In this document: in pieces, positions 35,023 to 44,917 of the stretch | Position numbering within the stretch: position 1 is the first letter of the stretch | Layout: the number at the start of each line of letters is the position of its first letter | Assembly (NCBI RefSeq): GCF_020103695.1 | Contig: NZ_JAHXBF010000004.1 | Location: 496,001 to 560,000 of the forward strand | From: Hyalangium versicolor | GTDB lineage: Bacteria > Myxococcota > Myxococcia > Myxococcales > Myxococcaceae | Direction: 5' to 3' | DNA: 64,000 nt | Program-made: the position numbers and the translations under genes | The notes under the pieces: generated by a model | What the model was told of the DNA's origin: nothing | Database searches by the model: none | The model's input: only the letters and a program-made list of their open reading frames with translations

Positions 35023-36075
35023 TCACTCACTTCTGAATGAGGCCATATCGATAACGAAGCGGTAGCGAACATCGGAGCGTTCCAGCCGAGCGAAGGCCTC
35101 GTTGACCTGCTCCATGCGAACCAGCTCGCAGTCCGGGTGGATGTTTTTTCGCGCGCAGAAGTCGAGCAGCTCTTGCGTCTCGCGGATCCCTCCGGAGGGA
35201 GAGCCCGCGATGCGTCGCCGCGCGGCCACGAGCGGATAGGTGTTCGTCTCCTCGACGGGCCCGAGCTGGCCGACGATGACCAATGTCCCGTCGACGTCGA
35301 GCAGCGGCACGTAGGGCGTGAGGTCGTGTTTCACCGGCACGGTGTCGATGATGAGGTCGAAGCTTGACGCGGCTCGGGCCATGGCCGCGGCATCCGAGGA
35401 GGCCAGCAGCCGGTCGGCGCCGAGAGCCAACGCGTCGGCCTCCTTGCCTCTGCCGCGACTCAGCACCGTCACCGAGGCCCCCAACCCGGCCGCGAGCTTC
35501 ACGGCCATGTGCCCCAGGCCGCCGAGTCCCAGCACGGCGACACGGCTGCCGGGGCCCACGTTCCAAGTGCGCAGCGGCGAGTACGCGGTGATGCCCGCGC
35601 ACAGCAACGGTGCCGCGCGTGAGAGGTCGAGCCCCTTCGGCACGCGAAGCACGAAGTCTTCGCGCACCACGAGGTGCTTCGCATAGCCCCCCCTCGTCGT
35701 CTCGCCAGTGACGCGGTCCGGGCTGCCGAAGGTCCACGTCGTGCCGTTGGCTCGACAGAGCTGCTCCTCGCCCTTCTTGCACAGATCGCACGTCATGCAC
35801 GCATCGACCATGGTGCCGACGGCGACCGCGTCGCCCGCCTTGTACCGCGTCACCTCGCGACCCACCTCGAGTACCCGCCCGACAATCTCGTGGCCTGGCA
35901 CGAGTGGGTATGACGTGCCGCCCCAGTCATTGCGCGCCGAGTGGAGGTCGGTGTGACAGATGCCGCAGTACAGAACCTCGATGGCGACATCGTTGGGCCG
36001 CAGCTCGCGGCGCTCGAATGCAAAGGGAGTAAGAGGCTTGTCGTGGGCTGTCGCGGCGTATCCAAGTGTCTTCAT
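35023..36075 (-). CDS. Zinc-dependent alcohol dehydrogenase (YahK/cinnamyl-type)
   Basis: A 350-residue MDR-superfamily oxidoreductase. Catalytic zinc ligands are seen in CGICHTDLH (about 37-45) and PGHEIVGRV (about 60-68). The structural zinc lobe is CMTCDLCKKGEEQLC (93-107), and the NADP site is GLGGLGHMAVKLA (about 182-194). It should interconvert aldehydes and alcohols using NADPH. It overlaps the araC-type gene by ATGA, so the regulator and enzyme are co-transcribed with the enzyme second. It may detoxify aldehydes, but the substrate is not defined. Confidence 0.92.
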   Translation of the reverse strand: MKTLGYAATAHDKPLTPFAFERRELRPNDVAIEVLYCGICHTDLHSARNDWGGTSYPLVPGHEIVGRVLEVGREVTRYKAGDAVAVGTMVDACMTCDLCKKGEEQLCRANGTTWTFGSPDRVTGETTRGGYAKHLVVREDFVLRVPKGLDLSRAAPLLCAGITAYSPLRTWNVGPGSRVAVLGLGGLGHMAVKLAAGLGASVTVLSRGRGKEADALALGADRLLASSDAAAMARAASSFDLIIDTVPVKHDLTPYVPLLDVDGTLVIVGQLGPVEETNTYPLVAARRRIAGSPSGGIRETQELLDFCARKNIHPDCELVRMEQVNEAFARLERSDVRYRFVIDMASFRSE

Positions 36076-37013
36076 GTCCTTCTCCTCGATGCCGGGCGTT
36101 CGCCAGCGGCGGTGGTCCTCATGCGCTTCACGTCCCGTCGCGGCGGCAGCCCGAAGAGGCGCCGGTACTCGCGGATGAACTGCGACGGGCTCCCGTAGCC
36201 GACATCGAAGGCCGCGCTCGTCGCGTCGGTGAGGCCGCTCAAGAGCAACCGCCGAGCCTCTTCGAGCCGAAGCCGCTTCTGGTACTGCAACGGCGCCATC
36301 ATCACCGTCGCCTTGAACTTGTGCTGGAGACTCGAGGTGCTCATGTTGGACAGCTTCGCGAGCTCTTGAATCCGCAGCGGCTCCTTGAAGTGACTCTTGA
36401 GCCAGTCGACCGCACGCCCGACTCCCTCATCGGGCCGGGCCAGGAGCGCGCTGTGACACACCGCGGACGCGCTGGGGCCCGTGACGAGGCGGTAGATGAG
36501 CTCCCTGCGAAGCAGCGGCGCGAGGAACACCGCCTCGCGCGTGTCATCGAGCGACGACACGGCACGCAGGACGACATCGAGCAGTCGCACGTCGCACGTC
36601 CCCACGAACGCAGCCGGCACGCTGGAGGCCGAGGTGTCCACCTCGAGCTTCGCGTCCGCCAGCACGGACAGCACGTCGTGTGGCGTCAGCTCGAAGGCGA
36701 TGGCGAGGTAAGGCTTCGAGGCCGACGCCTCCACGACCTGCCCCACGATGGGCATGGCGATGGACGATGCGATGAAGTGACCCGACCCGTAGCGGAGCTC
36801 CGTGTGGGTACCCGCCTGAACCAGCTTCTGGCCCTGCGCGACCACACAGCAGGACGGGCGCAGGATTCCGCGCTGTACCAGCGCGGTGGTGGAGACCCGG
36901 ATCAGCTTCAGGCCCGGCACCACGGTGGCGGTCTCGCCATCGCTCGGCGCATGGCGGCGAATCCGCGCGGCGATTGCCGCCAACAGCTCCCGTGCGTCAA
37001 TCTCGAGCTTCAT
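36072..37013 (-). CDS. AraC-family transcriptional regulator
   Basis: A 313-residue regulator. The N-terminal half matches the AraC_N type sensor (LKLIRVSTTALVQRGILRPS, CCVVAQGQKLVQAG, SSIAMPIVGQV). The C-terminal 100 residues contain the double helix-turn-helix (IQELAKLSNMSTSSLQHKFK and TDATSAAFDVGYGSPSQFIR). The gene precedes the alcohol dehydrogenase on the same strand with a 4-bp overlap and probably controls it and itself. GTG at 37016 is an alternative start. Confidence 0.9.
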   Translation of the reverse strand: MKLEIDARELLAAIAARIRRHAPSDGETATVVPGLKLIRVSTTALVQRGILRPSCCVVAQGQKLVQAGTHTELRYGSGHFIASSIAMPIVGQVVEASASKPYLAIAFELTPHDVLSVLADAKLEVDTSASSVPAAFVGTCDVRLLDVVLRAVSSLDDTREAVFLAPLLRRELIYRLVTGPSASAVCHSALLARPDEGVGRAVDWLKSHFKEPLRIQELAKLSNMSTSSLQHKFKATVMMAPLQYQKRLRLEEARRLLLSGLTDATSAAFDVGYGSPSQFIREYRRLFGLPPRRDVKRMRTTAAGERPASRRRT

Positions 37014-37346
37014 CACGAGAACAACCTAAGGGCTCTGCCGCGCGAACGCCTGCCGGATCGTGCAAGTTTCCTGCACAATCCCGCATGCGCCACTCGCAGA
37101 TGTCCGCATTTGTGTCTGTGTGTTGTGCCTCCCCGCGAACTACTTCGAACGGTGTCGGAGCAGCGAGCCGGCACGTGCCACTCCATCGCCTGCTCTGACC
37201 GGAATCATGCGATCACTGGCTCTCTTGCTGAGCCATGGGCCCGCATTCCCATTCTCATGAATGATCAGATCCGGGTTGGCATCTTCTTGGATTTCTTGAT
37301 TTGTCGGTTTTTGCCGAATATATGGGCGCCACGCATGGAGGGGACA
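37014..37346. other. Divergent intergenic region of araC-type and GH31 genes
   Basis: These 333 bp include an inverted repeat GTGCA-N7-TGCAC (37060-37076), possibly an operator for the leftward gene, and the promoter candidate at 37296-37324 for the rightward gene. The long open frame crossing it has no coding character. Confidence 0.5.
37296..37324 (+). promoter_or_regulatory. Candidate promoter of the GH31 gene
   Basis: TTGATT (37296-37301) and TATATG (37319-37324) are 17 bp apart, in an AT-richer patch directly before the GH31 start. Confidence 0.4.
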
Positions 37347-40300
37347 ATGCCTGAGCTGCCCAGGAAGATGAGGGAAACCCAGTCACCACTCGCCACACTG
37401 CTTGCATCCCTCTTGGTGTTCGGATGTGGCGGCGCAGGCGATGCGGAGCATGTCCAGGACAGCGACTCAGCCGCCACCGCGCAATCCCGAGCGGGCATAG
37501 TCCTCCCTGGCGGTGCCGGCCCCTATACCTTCGGTGCGAACGTCGGCTCCAGCATGTGCCTGGACGTGGACAAGGGCAGCCCCGACCCCAAGACCAACGT
37601 CCAGGTCTGGAACTGTACCGGCGGCGAACCCCAGAAGTTCTGGGTGGAGAATCAGGGCGACGGCCTGGTGCGCCTCGTCAACACCGGGACCGACCGGTGC
37701 GTGGACATCGACAACGCCGGGACCGCTGACAGGACCAACGTCCAGCTCTTCCCCTGCAATACATCCAACGCCCAGAAGTTCCGGATCGACGACGGCGGAA
37801 ACGGCAAGGTCCGGTTCGTCAACCCGCAGAGCAACAAGTGCCTGGATGCCGCGGGGGGCGTGGCCCCGAGGGACACGGTTACCAACGTCCAGATCTTCAC
37901 CTGCAATGGCACCGACGCGCAGCTCTGGACGCCGACCTCGCTCGCGTCCGCCGCGAGGAACGTCACCGGGGTCTCCGCCAGCGGGGACGGCGTCCAGCTC
38001 ACCCTGGGCAACGGCGACCAGCTCAAGCTCCGGATGGTCAAGCCGGAGATCGCTTGGATCGACTTCCTGCCGGGCGGCGCGTCCAGCCCCAAGACCCTGG
38101 TCGTGGATCCGGCCAAGACGTGGCCCGTCGGGACCGGCGTCTCCGTGAACACGGCCTCCGATCCCATCACCCTCACCACGAGCAAGATGGTGGTGAAGAT
38201 CGCGAGGACCCCGGCCCGGGTCTCCATCTCCGACACAGCCGGAAACGTGCTGGTCAGCGAGCAGGCCCCCGAGGGCTTCTACGGTGATGGCGTGAACCTC
38301 AACCACGCCGCCGGAGAACCCTTCTACGGCATCGGCGGCTACAACGTCTGGGCCAGCACGGCCGCGGGCCTGCGGCGCGACTCCGGGGGCCACGTGACGG
38401 CCGACCAGCAAGGGCATGCGGGCGCGCCGTTCGCCTTCACCCTGAAGTACGGCCTGTTGTTCGACTCGGCGTCCGGCGACTTCCTCATCGACTCCAGCCG
38501 CCTCGAGTTCAGCAACGTGTCCAAGAAAGACGTCGACCTGTACTTCATCGTCGGCGAGCCCAAGGTCTTCATGCAGACCGTGGCCGAGATCAGCGGCAAG
38601 CCCCCCATGTTCCCCAAGTGGGCGATGGGCTTCATCAACACCGAGTGGGGGGCGGACCAGGCCGAGGTCACCAGCCTCGTCAACACCTACCGCAGCAAGG
38701 CCATCCCCCTCGACGCGTTCATCTTCGACTTCGACTGGAAGGCCTGGGGCGAGGACAACTACGGCGAGTGGCGCTGGAACAGCGTCAACGGACCCGGCAA
38801 CTACAGTCAGGTGGCCAAGTTCCCGGACGGAGGCTCCGGGCTCTTCGCAGCCAACATGGCCGCGCAGGGCGTCAAGCTGGGAGGAATCACCAAGCCCCGC
38901 ATCCTCATGAAGAACGCCAGCGGAGGGACGATGACGGCGGCCCAGTGGGCCCTCGATCACGGCTGCTTCTTCAAGTTCCAGGGCGATGACTACGTCGACT
39001 ACTTCTCAGGCCGCCAGTGCAAGGACGTGAACTTCGCGCTCACGGAGTGCCGCACCTGGTTCTGGAGCCACTTCAAGGAGGCGCACGACGCCGGCATCGT
39101 GGCCTGGTGGAACGACGAGGCCGACAACCTCGGCGCCTGGGACGACAACCTCCAGTTCCTGAACATGCAGCGGGGCGCCTACGAGTGGCAGCGGGGCTAC
39201 AGCGGCAAGCGCGTCTGGTCCATCAACCGCAACCAGTTCCTGGGCGCGCAGCGCTACGGCTACGCGCTCTGGTCCGGGGATACCTGGAACTTCGACGGCG
39301 ACAAGTATGTCGGTTGGCAGACCCTGGCCACGCAGCGCGAGCGGCTGCTGGCCTCGGTCAACGCCGGCGCCGTGAAGTGGGGCATGGACACCGGCGGCCA
39401 CAACGGAACACCGACCAACGAGACCTACGCGCGCTACATGCAGTTCTCCGCCGTGGCGCCGGTGCACCGGGTTCACGGCTACCTCAACCAGCAGCGGCAG
39501 CCGTGGGTGTACGGTCCGCTCGCCGAGGCCGCCGCCAAGAACTCCCTGTACCTGCGCTACCGGCTCCTGCCCTACCTCTACGCGTACGAGCGGACCACCT
39601 ACGAGACCGGCCTCGGCCTCGTGCGGCCGCTCTTCTACGAGTTCGTGAACGACACCAACGTCCGGAACACCTTCGAATCGTGGATGCTCGGTGACTTCCT
39701 GCTGACTTCGCCGATCGTCGAGCAGGGGCAGACCACGAAGACCCTCTACCTGCCGACCGGCATCTGGTACGACTTCGCGCGTGGCACGGCCTACGTCGGG
39801 CCGCAGTGGATCCGTTACCCCGTGAACGCCAGCACGTGGGAAGACCTGCCCCTGTTCATCCGCAAGGGCGCCATCATCCCCATGCAGGAGAGCCAGAACT
39901 GGATTGGCGAGCGGGCCATCAGCAGGGTCTACCTCGAGGTCTTCCCTGACACAGCCCTGACGCGGTTCACCTACTACGACGACGATGGGCAGACGTTCCA
40001 ATACGAGGGCACCGGCTTCTTCAAGCAGGCCATGGCCGCCCAGGACAATGGGGCGAGCGGCGTCCGCTTCGACCTCGAGGCCAGGACTGGGAGCTACACG
40101 CCCCCTTCGCTCCAGCACTACGTCCTCAAGCTCCATGGGAAGTCCGCCGCTTCGGTCACCGTGAACGGCGTGGCGCTCACCCGCTACACGGGCAAGGCCG
40201 CGCTCGAGAGCGCCTCGAGTGAGGGCTGGGCGACCGGCACGGACGTCTACGGCGACGTCACCTACGTCAAGGTGGCCGTGGGCCTGGCCAAGAGCATCAT

Positions 40301-41141
40301 CGCCACGGGCACCGCAGCCCCGGACCGGACCGTCTACGAGGCCGAGGAGGCCCTCCTCCAGGGGGGCAGCTCGATCGCCAAGAACCACGCCGGCTACTCC
40401 GGCTCCGGGTTCGTGGACGCGAACTGGATCCAGGGCGCCAGCACCCGGTTCCACGTTCGCGTGCCGGCCGCCGGCAGCTACGCCGTCTCGCTGCGATACG
40501 CCAACGCGATGGGGAGCGCGAAGACTCTGAGCGTCTACGTCAACGGCAGCAAGGCCGTGCAGACCTCGCTCGCCAACCTGGCGAACTGGGACACCTGGGC
40601 GGAGCGGTCCGAGACGCTCGAGCTCGCTGCCGGCGACAACATCATCAGCTACCAGTACGACCCGAGCGACTCGGGGAATGTAAACCTCGACTCCATCTCC
40701 CTGGCGGTCGCGAACTCGAACCCGGCGCCGGTCTCGCGCACCTACTACCGCCTCAAGAACCGCTGGACCGGCGACTACCTGCACATCGAGAACCTGGACA
40801 AGGACGGAAAGGTCCAGTCCGGCGCCAGTCCCGTGGGGAACTGGAGCAGCCACTGGTACCTGGCCACGGACGGCGGATACACGCGGTTGATCAACCGCTG
40901 GACCGGCGACGTGATGCACATCGAGGGGTTGAAGGGCTGGGTCCAGTACGGACGCATCCCCGACCAGAACACCAGCGGCCAGTGGACCCTGGAAGACGTC
41001 CAGGGCTACAAGCGGCTCCGCAACCGCTGGCAGCCGAACGCCTACGTCCACATCGAGGGCAAGCTTGGCTACGCGGAGTATCAGGACAACTTCCCTGCCA
41101 CCTCCATCAGCAGCCAGTGGTCATTCGAGCAGGTGCAGTGA
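37347..41141 (+). CDS. GH31 alpha-glucosidase-type lipoprotein with lectin and CBM modules
   Basis: A 1264-residue exported enzyme. The signal peptide ends in LLVFGCGG, a lipobox. A ricin-type beta-trefoil (about 50-195; repeated CVDIDN/CLDV-type and Q-x-W motifs) precedes the GH31 catalytic region (about 205-900). The nucleophile candidate is Asp590 in AWWNDEADN and the acid/base Asp645 in WSGDTWNF. A CBM6/35-type domain (about 996-1115, VYEAEEA) and three short tandem repeats of the type YRLKNRWTGDYLHIE end the protein. It probably cleaves alpha-linked glucans or xylosides outside the cell. The ORF continues upstream to 36066, but the ATG at 37347 follows GGAGG and yields the signal peptide. 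Confidence 0.88.
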   Translation: MPELPRKMRETQSPLATLLASLLVFGCGGAGDAEHVQDSDSAATAQSRAGIVLPGGAGPYTFGANVGSSMCLDVDKGSPDPKTNVQVWNCTGGEPQKFWVENQGDGLVRLVNTGTDRCVDIDNAGTADRTNVQLFPCNTSNAQKFRIDDGGNGKVRFVNPQSNKCLDAAGGVAPRDTVTNVQIFTCNGTDAQLWTPTSLASAARNVTGVSASGDGVQLTLGNGDQLKLRMVKPEIAWIDFLPGGASSPKTLVVDPAKTWPVGTGVSVNTASDPITLTTSKMVVKIARTPARVSISDTAGNVLVSEQAPEGFYGDGVNLNHAAGEPFYGIGGYNVWASTAAGLRRDSGGHVTADQQGHAGAPFAFTLKYGLLFDSASGDFLIDSSRLEFSNVSKKDVDLYFIVGEPKVFMQTVAEISGKPPMFPKWAMGFINTEWGADQAEVTSLVNTYRSKAIPLDAFIFDFDWKAWGEDNYGEWRWNSVNGPGNYSQVAKFPDGGSGLFAANMAAQGVKLGGITKPRILMKNASGGTMTAAQWALDHGCFFKFQGDDYVDYFSGRQCKDVNFALTECRTWFWSHFKEAHDAGIVAWWNDEADNLGAWDDNLQFLNMQRGAYEWQRGYSGKRVWSINRNQFLGAQRYGYALWSGDTWNFDGDKYVGWQTLATQRERLLASVNAGAVKWGMDTGGHNGTPTNETYARYMQFSAVAPVHRVHGYLNQQRQPWVYGPLAEAAAKNSLYLRYRLLPYLYAYERTTYETGLGLVRPLFYEFVNDTNVRNTFESWMLGDFLLTSPIVEQGQTTKTLYLPTGIWYDFARGTAYVGPQWIRYPVNASTWEDLPLFIRKGAIIPMQESQNWIGERAISRVYLEVFPDTALTRFTYYDDDGQTFQYEGTGFFKQAMAAQDNGASGVRFDLEARTGSYTPPSLQHYVLKLHGKSAASVTVNGVALTRYTGKAALESASSEGWATGTDVYGDVTYVKVAVGLAKSIIATGTAAPDRTVYEAEEALLQGGSSIAKNHAGYSGSGFVDANWIQGASTRFHVRVPAAGSYAVSLRYANAMGSAKTLSVYVNGSKAVQTSLANLANWDTWAERSETLELAAGDNIISYQYDPSDSGNVNLDSISLAVANSNPAPVSRTYYRLKNRWTGDYLHIENLDKDGKVQSGASPVGNWSSHWYLATDGGYTRLINRWTGDVMHIEGLKGWVQYGRIPDQNTSGQWTLEDVQGYKRLRNRWQPNAYVHIEGKLGYAEYQDNFPATSISSQWSFEQVQ

Positions 41142-41195
41142 GCATTGACCGTTTCGAGCTGATCAACAGCCGCTGAGCCCTCTACACTGCTCACC

Positions 41196-42629
41196 ATGTT
41201 ACGATTGCTGATCGCGCTGCTAGCGCTCTCGGGTTGTGCGGGTTCCGTGGCGTCGTCCGATGCCGGGGCTCCCATCGACGCGGGTGACGACGCGGGCACA
41301 CGCGACGCAGGCCAGTCCTCCGATGCAGGCGTGCGTGACGCGGGCGTCTCCCCAGGCTGGGGTCACGGCGCCAATGCCGGCACGTTCGTCAACGACGTGT
41401 GGACGCCCGGGCGCGACAGCGACGGCCGCGTGAACGAGTCGAGCTGGGCGCTGGTGCCGCACGACCGGTGGGTGAGCGTCGTGGACACGAAGCTCGAAGC
41501 CCTCGGTGCGCAGGTGCAGGCCGCCATGCCCGGGTGGACGGACTACGGCAGCATGGACTGGGGCGGCGTCACCGAGGCGTGGAACGCGCCGGCCTTCGAC
41601 CTCGCCGGCCGTCGGCTGTGGCGTCACGGCGGAGGCCACAGCGACTCGAGCAACAACGGCATCTACCGCTTCGATCTCGACTCGATGCGCTGGTCGATCG
41701 AGCACATGCCGAGCGACTCCCGGCTCTGGAGCCAGGCGTACCGCGAGTCAGGCGGCTTCGCGGGCTGCCCCGAGTCGCGCGCGGCCTACAACGCCGAAGT
41801 CGACGCGGGCACCTGGGCGCAGCGCGACCACTGGTACTACGACGAGATCTTCTGGGATCGCACAGCGAGCAACCCCATGGGCAACCCCACGGCGCGGCAT
41901 GTGTACGACGGCTTCATCTACGTGCCCGAGAGCAACGAGCTGATCGTCGCCTGCCGCCGGCTGTGGAGGTACTCACTCGCGAGCCACAAGTGGACGATCA
42001 AGACGCACCCGCGCGCCAACGGTGATGAATACGCCCTCGCGGAGGAGGTGATCGCGGTGCTCGATCACGAATCGAAGCTGGTGATCGGCTCCTGCGGCTC
42101 CACGGGCCCCTTTGCGGCCGACTACGATCTGCACACCGACACCTGGCTCGCCCCGCGCGCGAGCTGGGGCAGCTGGGACTGGAGCGGCGCCGCCTACACG
42201 CAGGAAGGTGACATCGTGACGATCTTCATGCCGCCTCACAGCTCCGGGGACTACGCCTCACCCGGCCGCTGGCAGCGCTACGACGTGTCCACCCACTCCG
42301 TGCTCGCATCGGGCGCGACGTGGAACTACGAGGGCGGCCTGTCGCTGGCCTCGTTCCCCGACACCCAACATGCCACCGACGGTCACGGCATGGTCTACAT
42401 GCCGACCGAGGACGTCTACTGGGTGTACACGAAGCTCAACAGCGGCATGACCTGGCTGGAGCTCGACCTCAAGACCACGCCCGCGACGCTACGGCCGAAG
42501 ACCTTCGCCAACGCCGCTCCCGCCCTGCAGAGCGGCATCGCGAGGCGCCGGGCGATCTACTTCCCCGGTCTCGACGCCATCGTGTGGATGAGCCCCGCGA
42601 ATGAGGACGTTCTCGTCTTCCGCCTGTGA
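41196..42629 (+). CDS. Kelch-like beta-propeller lipoprotein
   Basis: A 477-residue lipoprotein: signal MLRLLIALLALSGCAG, then a DAG-rich linker (about 25-50) common in myxobacterial surface lipoproteins. The remainder shows repeated kelch-style segments (FDLAGRRLWRHGGGHSDSS, GFIYVPESNELIVACRRLWRY, HATDGHGMVYMPTEDVYWV) with many Trp and Gly, suggesting a propeller. Ligand unknown. TACACT (41183-41188) is 7 bp before the ATG with no Shine-Dalgarno, again suggestive of a leaderless start. It lies 54 bp after the GH31 gene. Confidence 0.72.
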   Translation: MLRLLIALLALSGCAGSVASSDAGAPIDAGDDAGTRDAGQSSDAGVRDAGVSPGWGHGANAGTFVNDVWTPGRDSDGRVNESSWALVPHDRWVSVVDTKLEALGAQVQAAMPGWTDYGSMDWGGVTEAWNAPAFDLAGRRLWRHGGGHSDSSNNGIYRFDLDSMRWSIEHMPSDSRLWSQAYRESGGFAGCPESRAAYNAEVDAGTWAQRDHWYYDEIFWDRTASNPMGNPTARHVYDGFIYVPESNELIVACRRLWRYSLASHKWTIKTHPRANGDEYALAEEVIAVLDHESKLVIGSCGSTGPFAADYDLHTDTWLAPRASWGSWDWSGAAYTQEGDIVTIFMPPHSSGDYASPGRWQRYDVSTHSVLASGATWNYEGGLSLASFPDTQHATDGHGMVYMPTEDVYWVYTKLNSGMTWLELDLKTTPATLRPKTFANAAPALQSGIARRRAIYFPGLDAIVWMSPANEDVLVFRL

Positions 42630-42641
42630 GGAGATCTCCGA

Positions 42642-43250
42642 ATGAAGCTCTACTTCAACCCGTTGACTCGTTCGACCCGCCCCCGCTGGATGCTCGAGGA
42701 GCTGGGGGTACCCTACGAGACAGCGTCAGTGGACGTGATGAAGGGCGAGCAAAAGCACCCTGCGTACATGGCGAGGGTGCACCCGCTGGGCAAGGTGCCA
42801 GCGCTCGAGGACAACGGCTTCATGCTGATCGAGTCCGCGGCCATCGTGATGCACCTGGCCGACAAGTACCCGGAGAAGGGTCTGGCTCCGGCGGCGGGGA
42901 GCAATGAGCGTGGCGAGTACTACCAGTGGATCTTCTTCGTCATGACCGAGGCGGAACCGTCCCTCGTCACCATCTTCCTGAACACCCAGATCCTGCCCGA
43001 GGACCAGCGCGATCCGGCCGCCGTTGCGCAGGCCACCGAGCGTTTCAAGCCGGCGGCCACCGTCCTCCAGGAGCGCCTGAAGGGGCGCGAGTACATCGTT
43101 GGCAACACGTTCACCGCGGCGGATGTAGTGGTGGGCGGCGTGCTGACTTTGGCCCACAGAGTCAGTCGGCTCGGCGATTTCCCCGGGCTCCAGGCGTACA
43201 TGGGCCGAATGATGGAGCGCCCGGCCGCGAAGAAGGCCTTCGGCGGCTGA
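42642..43250 (+). CDS. Glutathione S-transferase
   Basis: A 202-residue GST with a full N-terminal domain: MKLYFNPLTRSTRPRWMLEE, the cis-Pro segment HPLGKVPALEDNG and LIESAAIVMHLADKYP. The C-terminal domain has TAADVVVGGVL, the N-capping motif. AGGAGA lies 8 bp before the ATG. It is 12 bp after the propeller gene and may be co-transcribed with it. Likely role: conjugation of electrophiles in the cytoplasm. A second GST is at 21377, with low similarity. Confidence 0.92.
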   Translation: MKLYFNPLTRSTRPRWMLEELGVPYETASVDVMKGEQKHPAYMARVHPLGKVPALEDNGFMLIESAAIVMHLADKYPEKGLAPAAGSNERGEYYQWIFFVMTEAEPSLVTIFLNTQILPEDQRDPAAVAQATERFKPAATVLQERLKGREYIVGNTFTAADVVVGGVLTLAHRVSRLGDFPGLQAYMGRMMERPAAKKAFGG

Positions 43251-43421
43251 CGCGCGACCCTCGCGAGCAAGATCCCGAGTGCTGCGAGAACGGCAGCGCG
43301 ACTGCGGACTCCGCACTTCCGTGGCGTCATCCGCAGCCGTGACGGAAGGTCCAGCCTCTGGGTGAGGCTCGGCCCGAGCCGTGCACTGCCTGTTCGCGCA
43401 GTCCACCCACTCGGAGCCATT

Positions 43422-43688
43422 ATGAGAATCCTTCGCCCATTGATCGCTGTCCTGTTCTTCGTGTCGTCGTCCGCCCTGGCCCAGGAGGGCGGAGAAGAGA
43501 GAGGGGGATGCCCCCGGCGTCCGCCTCCCGAGGCCCTTGCCGCCTGTGAGGGCAAGAGCGCGGCGTCGAGCTGCCAGTTCAGCCACGAAGGACGGGACCT
43601 GAGTGGCACCTGCTTCACTCCCGCCAGTGACAAGCCCTTGGCTTGCCGGCCGGAGGGCGGCCCTCCCGGACCCCAACAAGGCCGCTAA
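43422..43688 (+). CDS. Small secreted Cys-rich protein
   Basis: An 88-residue protein: signal peptide [20 protein letters not shown], then a mature part with five cysteines in the pattern [19 protein letters not shown] and PLACRP. I recognise this as a common proteobacterial periplasmic family (A-C-x-G-K...C...G-x-C...PLAC-x-P) of unknown function. The ATG at 43422 is chosen from position of the signal. It ends 145 bp before the methyltransferase gene. Confidence 0.7.
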   Translation: MRILRPLIAVLFFVSSSALAQEGGEERGGCPRRPPPEALAACEGKSAASSCQFSHEGRDLSGTCFTPASDKPLACRPEGGPPGPQQGR

Positions 43689-43833
43689 GTTCTCTCGGAG
43701 TGCTCTCCTGCTCGGTTTCCGGACTGACAGGCAGCTGGCGAGTCCCACGGGGAAGCTGCCCGATCGGTTACCGCGTCCCTATCACATCGGGTGCGGGGGT
43801 CCTCCCCCAGGAGTGAAAGGGGAGCGGGACGAC

Positions 43834-44853
43834 ATGGACTCGAACATCACCTCCGATCGGATCCTTCAGTTGGGACTGGGGTTCTGGGGCGCAAAGACGT
43901 TGTTGAGCGCGGTGGAGCTGGGCCTCTTCACCCAGTTGGCCCAGGGGCCACTCCGGGGAGAGGCGCTGGCCGCGAGCCTGGGGCTGCACCCGCGCGGTTG
44001 GCGCGACTTCTTCGATGCACTGGTGGCCCTGGGCATGCTGCGACGCGAGGAGGACGGCCGGTACGCCAACACGCCCGAGACGGGAACGTTCCTGGTGCGC
44101 ACCCGGCCCGGCTACATCGGCGGCATGCTCGAGATGGCCAACGCCCGGCTTTTTGGCTTCTGGGGCTCGCTCACCGAGGCGCTGCGCACAGGCCGGCCGC
44201 AGAACGAGCAGAAGACCGGAGGCGAGCTGTTCCAAACCGTCTACGCCGACCCCGAGCGCCTGCGTGGCTTCCTCCAGGGCATGAGCGGGGTGAGCCTGAT
44301 TCCCGCGCGCGCCATCGCCACGAAGTTTCCGTGGAAGCGCTACCAGAGCTTCGCCGACATTGGCACGGCCCAGGGCTGCCTGCCCGTGCAGGTCGCGCTG
44401 GAGCATGAGCACCTCAAGGGGATCGGCTTCGATCTGCCACAGGTCCGTCCTGTCTTCGAACAGTACGTGGGCCAGCATGGCCTGTCCGGACGGCTGAGCT
44501 TCCAGGACGGCGACTTCTTCCGCGTCCCCCTGCCCAAGGCCGATGTGCTCGTGATGGGCCACATCCTGCATGACTGGGATCTCGAACAGAAGAAGGCCCT
44601 GCTCGCGGCAGCCCTGCGCGCGCTGCCCAAGGGAGGCGCCCTGGTGGTCTACGACGCCATCATCGACGACGCGCGGCGCAGCAACGCCTTCGGTCTGTTG
44701 ATGAGCCTGAACATGCTCATCGAGACGCTCGGTGGCTTCGACTACACGGGGGCGGACTGCGCTGGGTGGATGCGAGAGGTGGGCTTCGGCGATGTCCGCA
44801 TCGAGCACCTCGCCGGGCCCGATTCGATGGTGATTGGCATAAAGACGGCGTGA
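43834..44853 (+). CDS. SAM-dependent O-methyltransferase
   Basis: A 339-residue class I methyltransferase of the small-molecule O-methyltransferase type. An N-terminal helical dimerisation domain (about 1-100, [21 protein letters not shown]) precedes the catalytic domain with [15 protein letters not shown] (SAM motif I, about 174-188), [12 protein letters not shown] and the [16 protein letters not shown] motif shared with plant-type OMTs. Likely substrate is a phenolic or polyketide, unknown. GGGGAG (43818-43823) supports ATG 43834. No biosynthetic genes surround it. Confidence 0.88.
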   Translation: MDSNITSDRILQLGLGFWGAKTLLSAVELGLFTQLAQGPLRGEALAASLGLHPRGWRDFFDALVALGMLRREEDGRYANTPETGTFLVRTRPGYIGGMLEMANARLFGFWGSLTEALRTGRPQNEQKTGGELFQTVYADPERLRGFLQGMSGVSLIPARAIATKFPWKRYQSFADIGTAQGCLPVQVALEHEHLKGIGFDLPQVRPVFEQYVGQHGLSGRLSFQDGDFFRVPLPKADVLVMGHILHDWDLEQKKALLAAALRALPKGGALVVYDAIIDDARRSNAFGLLMSLNMLIETLGGFDYTGADCAGWMREVGFGDVRIEHLAGPDSMVIGIKTA

Positions 44854-44917
44854 GTCGCATCGATGGGATGAAGCGTGCTTTCAGTCCTCGGCTGGAGATA
44901 GGCTCAGCCTCCCCCCT

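Noticed and set aside
36066..37346. Long in-frame 5' extension of the GH31 gene
   Set aside because: It overlaps the araC-type gene on the other strand, has no protein-like composition, and the signal peptide at 37347 marks the true start.
39006..41051. 681-codon open frame opposite the GH31 gene
   Set aside because: It is the antisense shadow of a high-GC gene; the sense strand has clear GH31 motifs.
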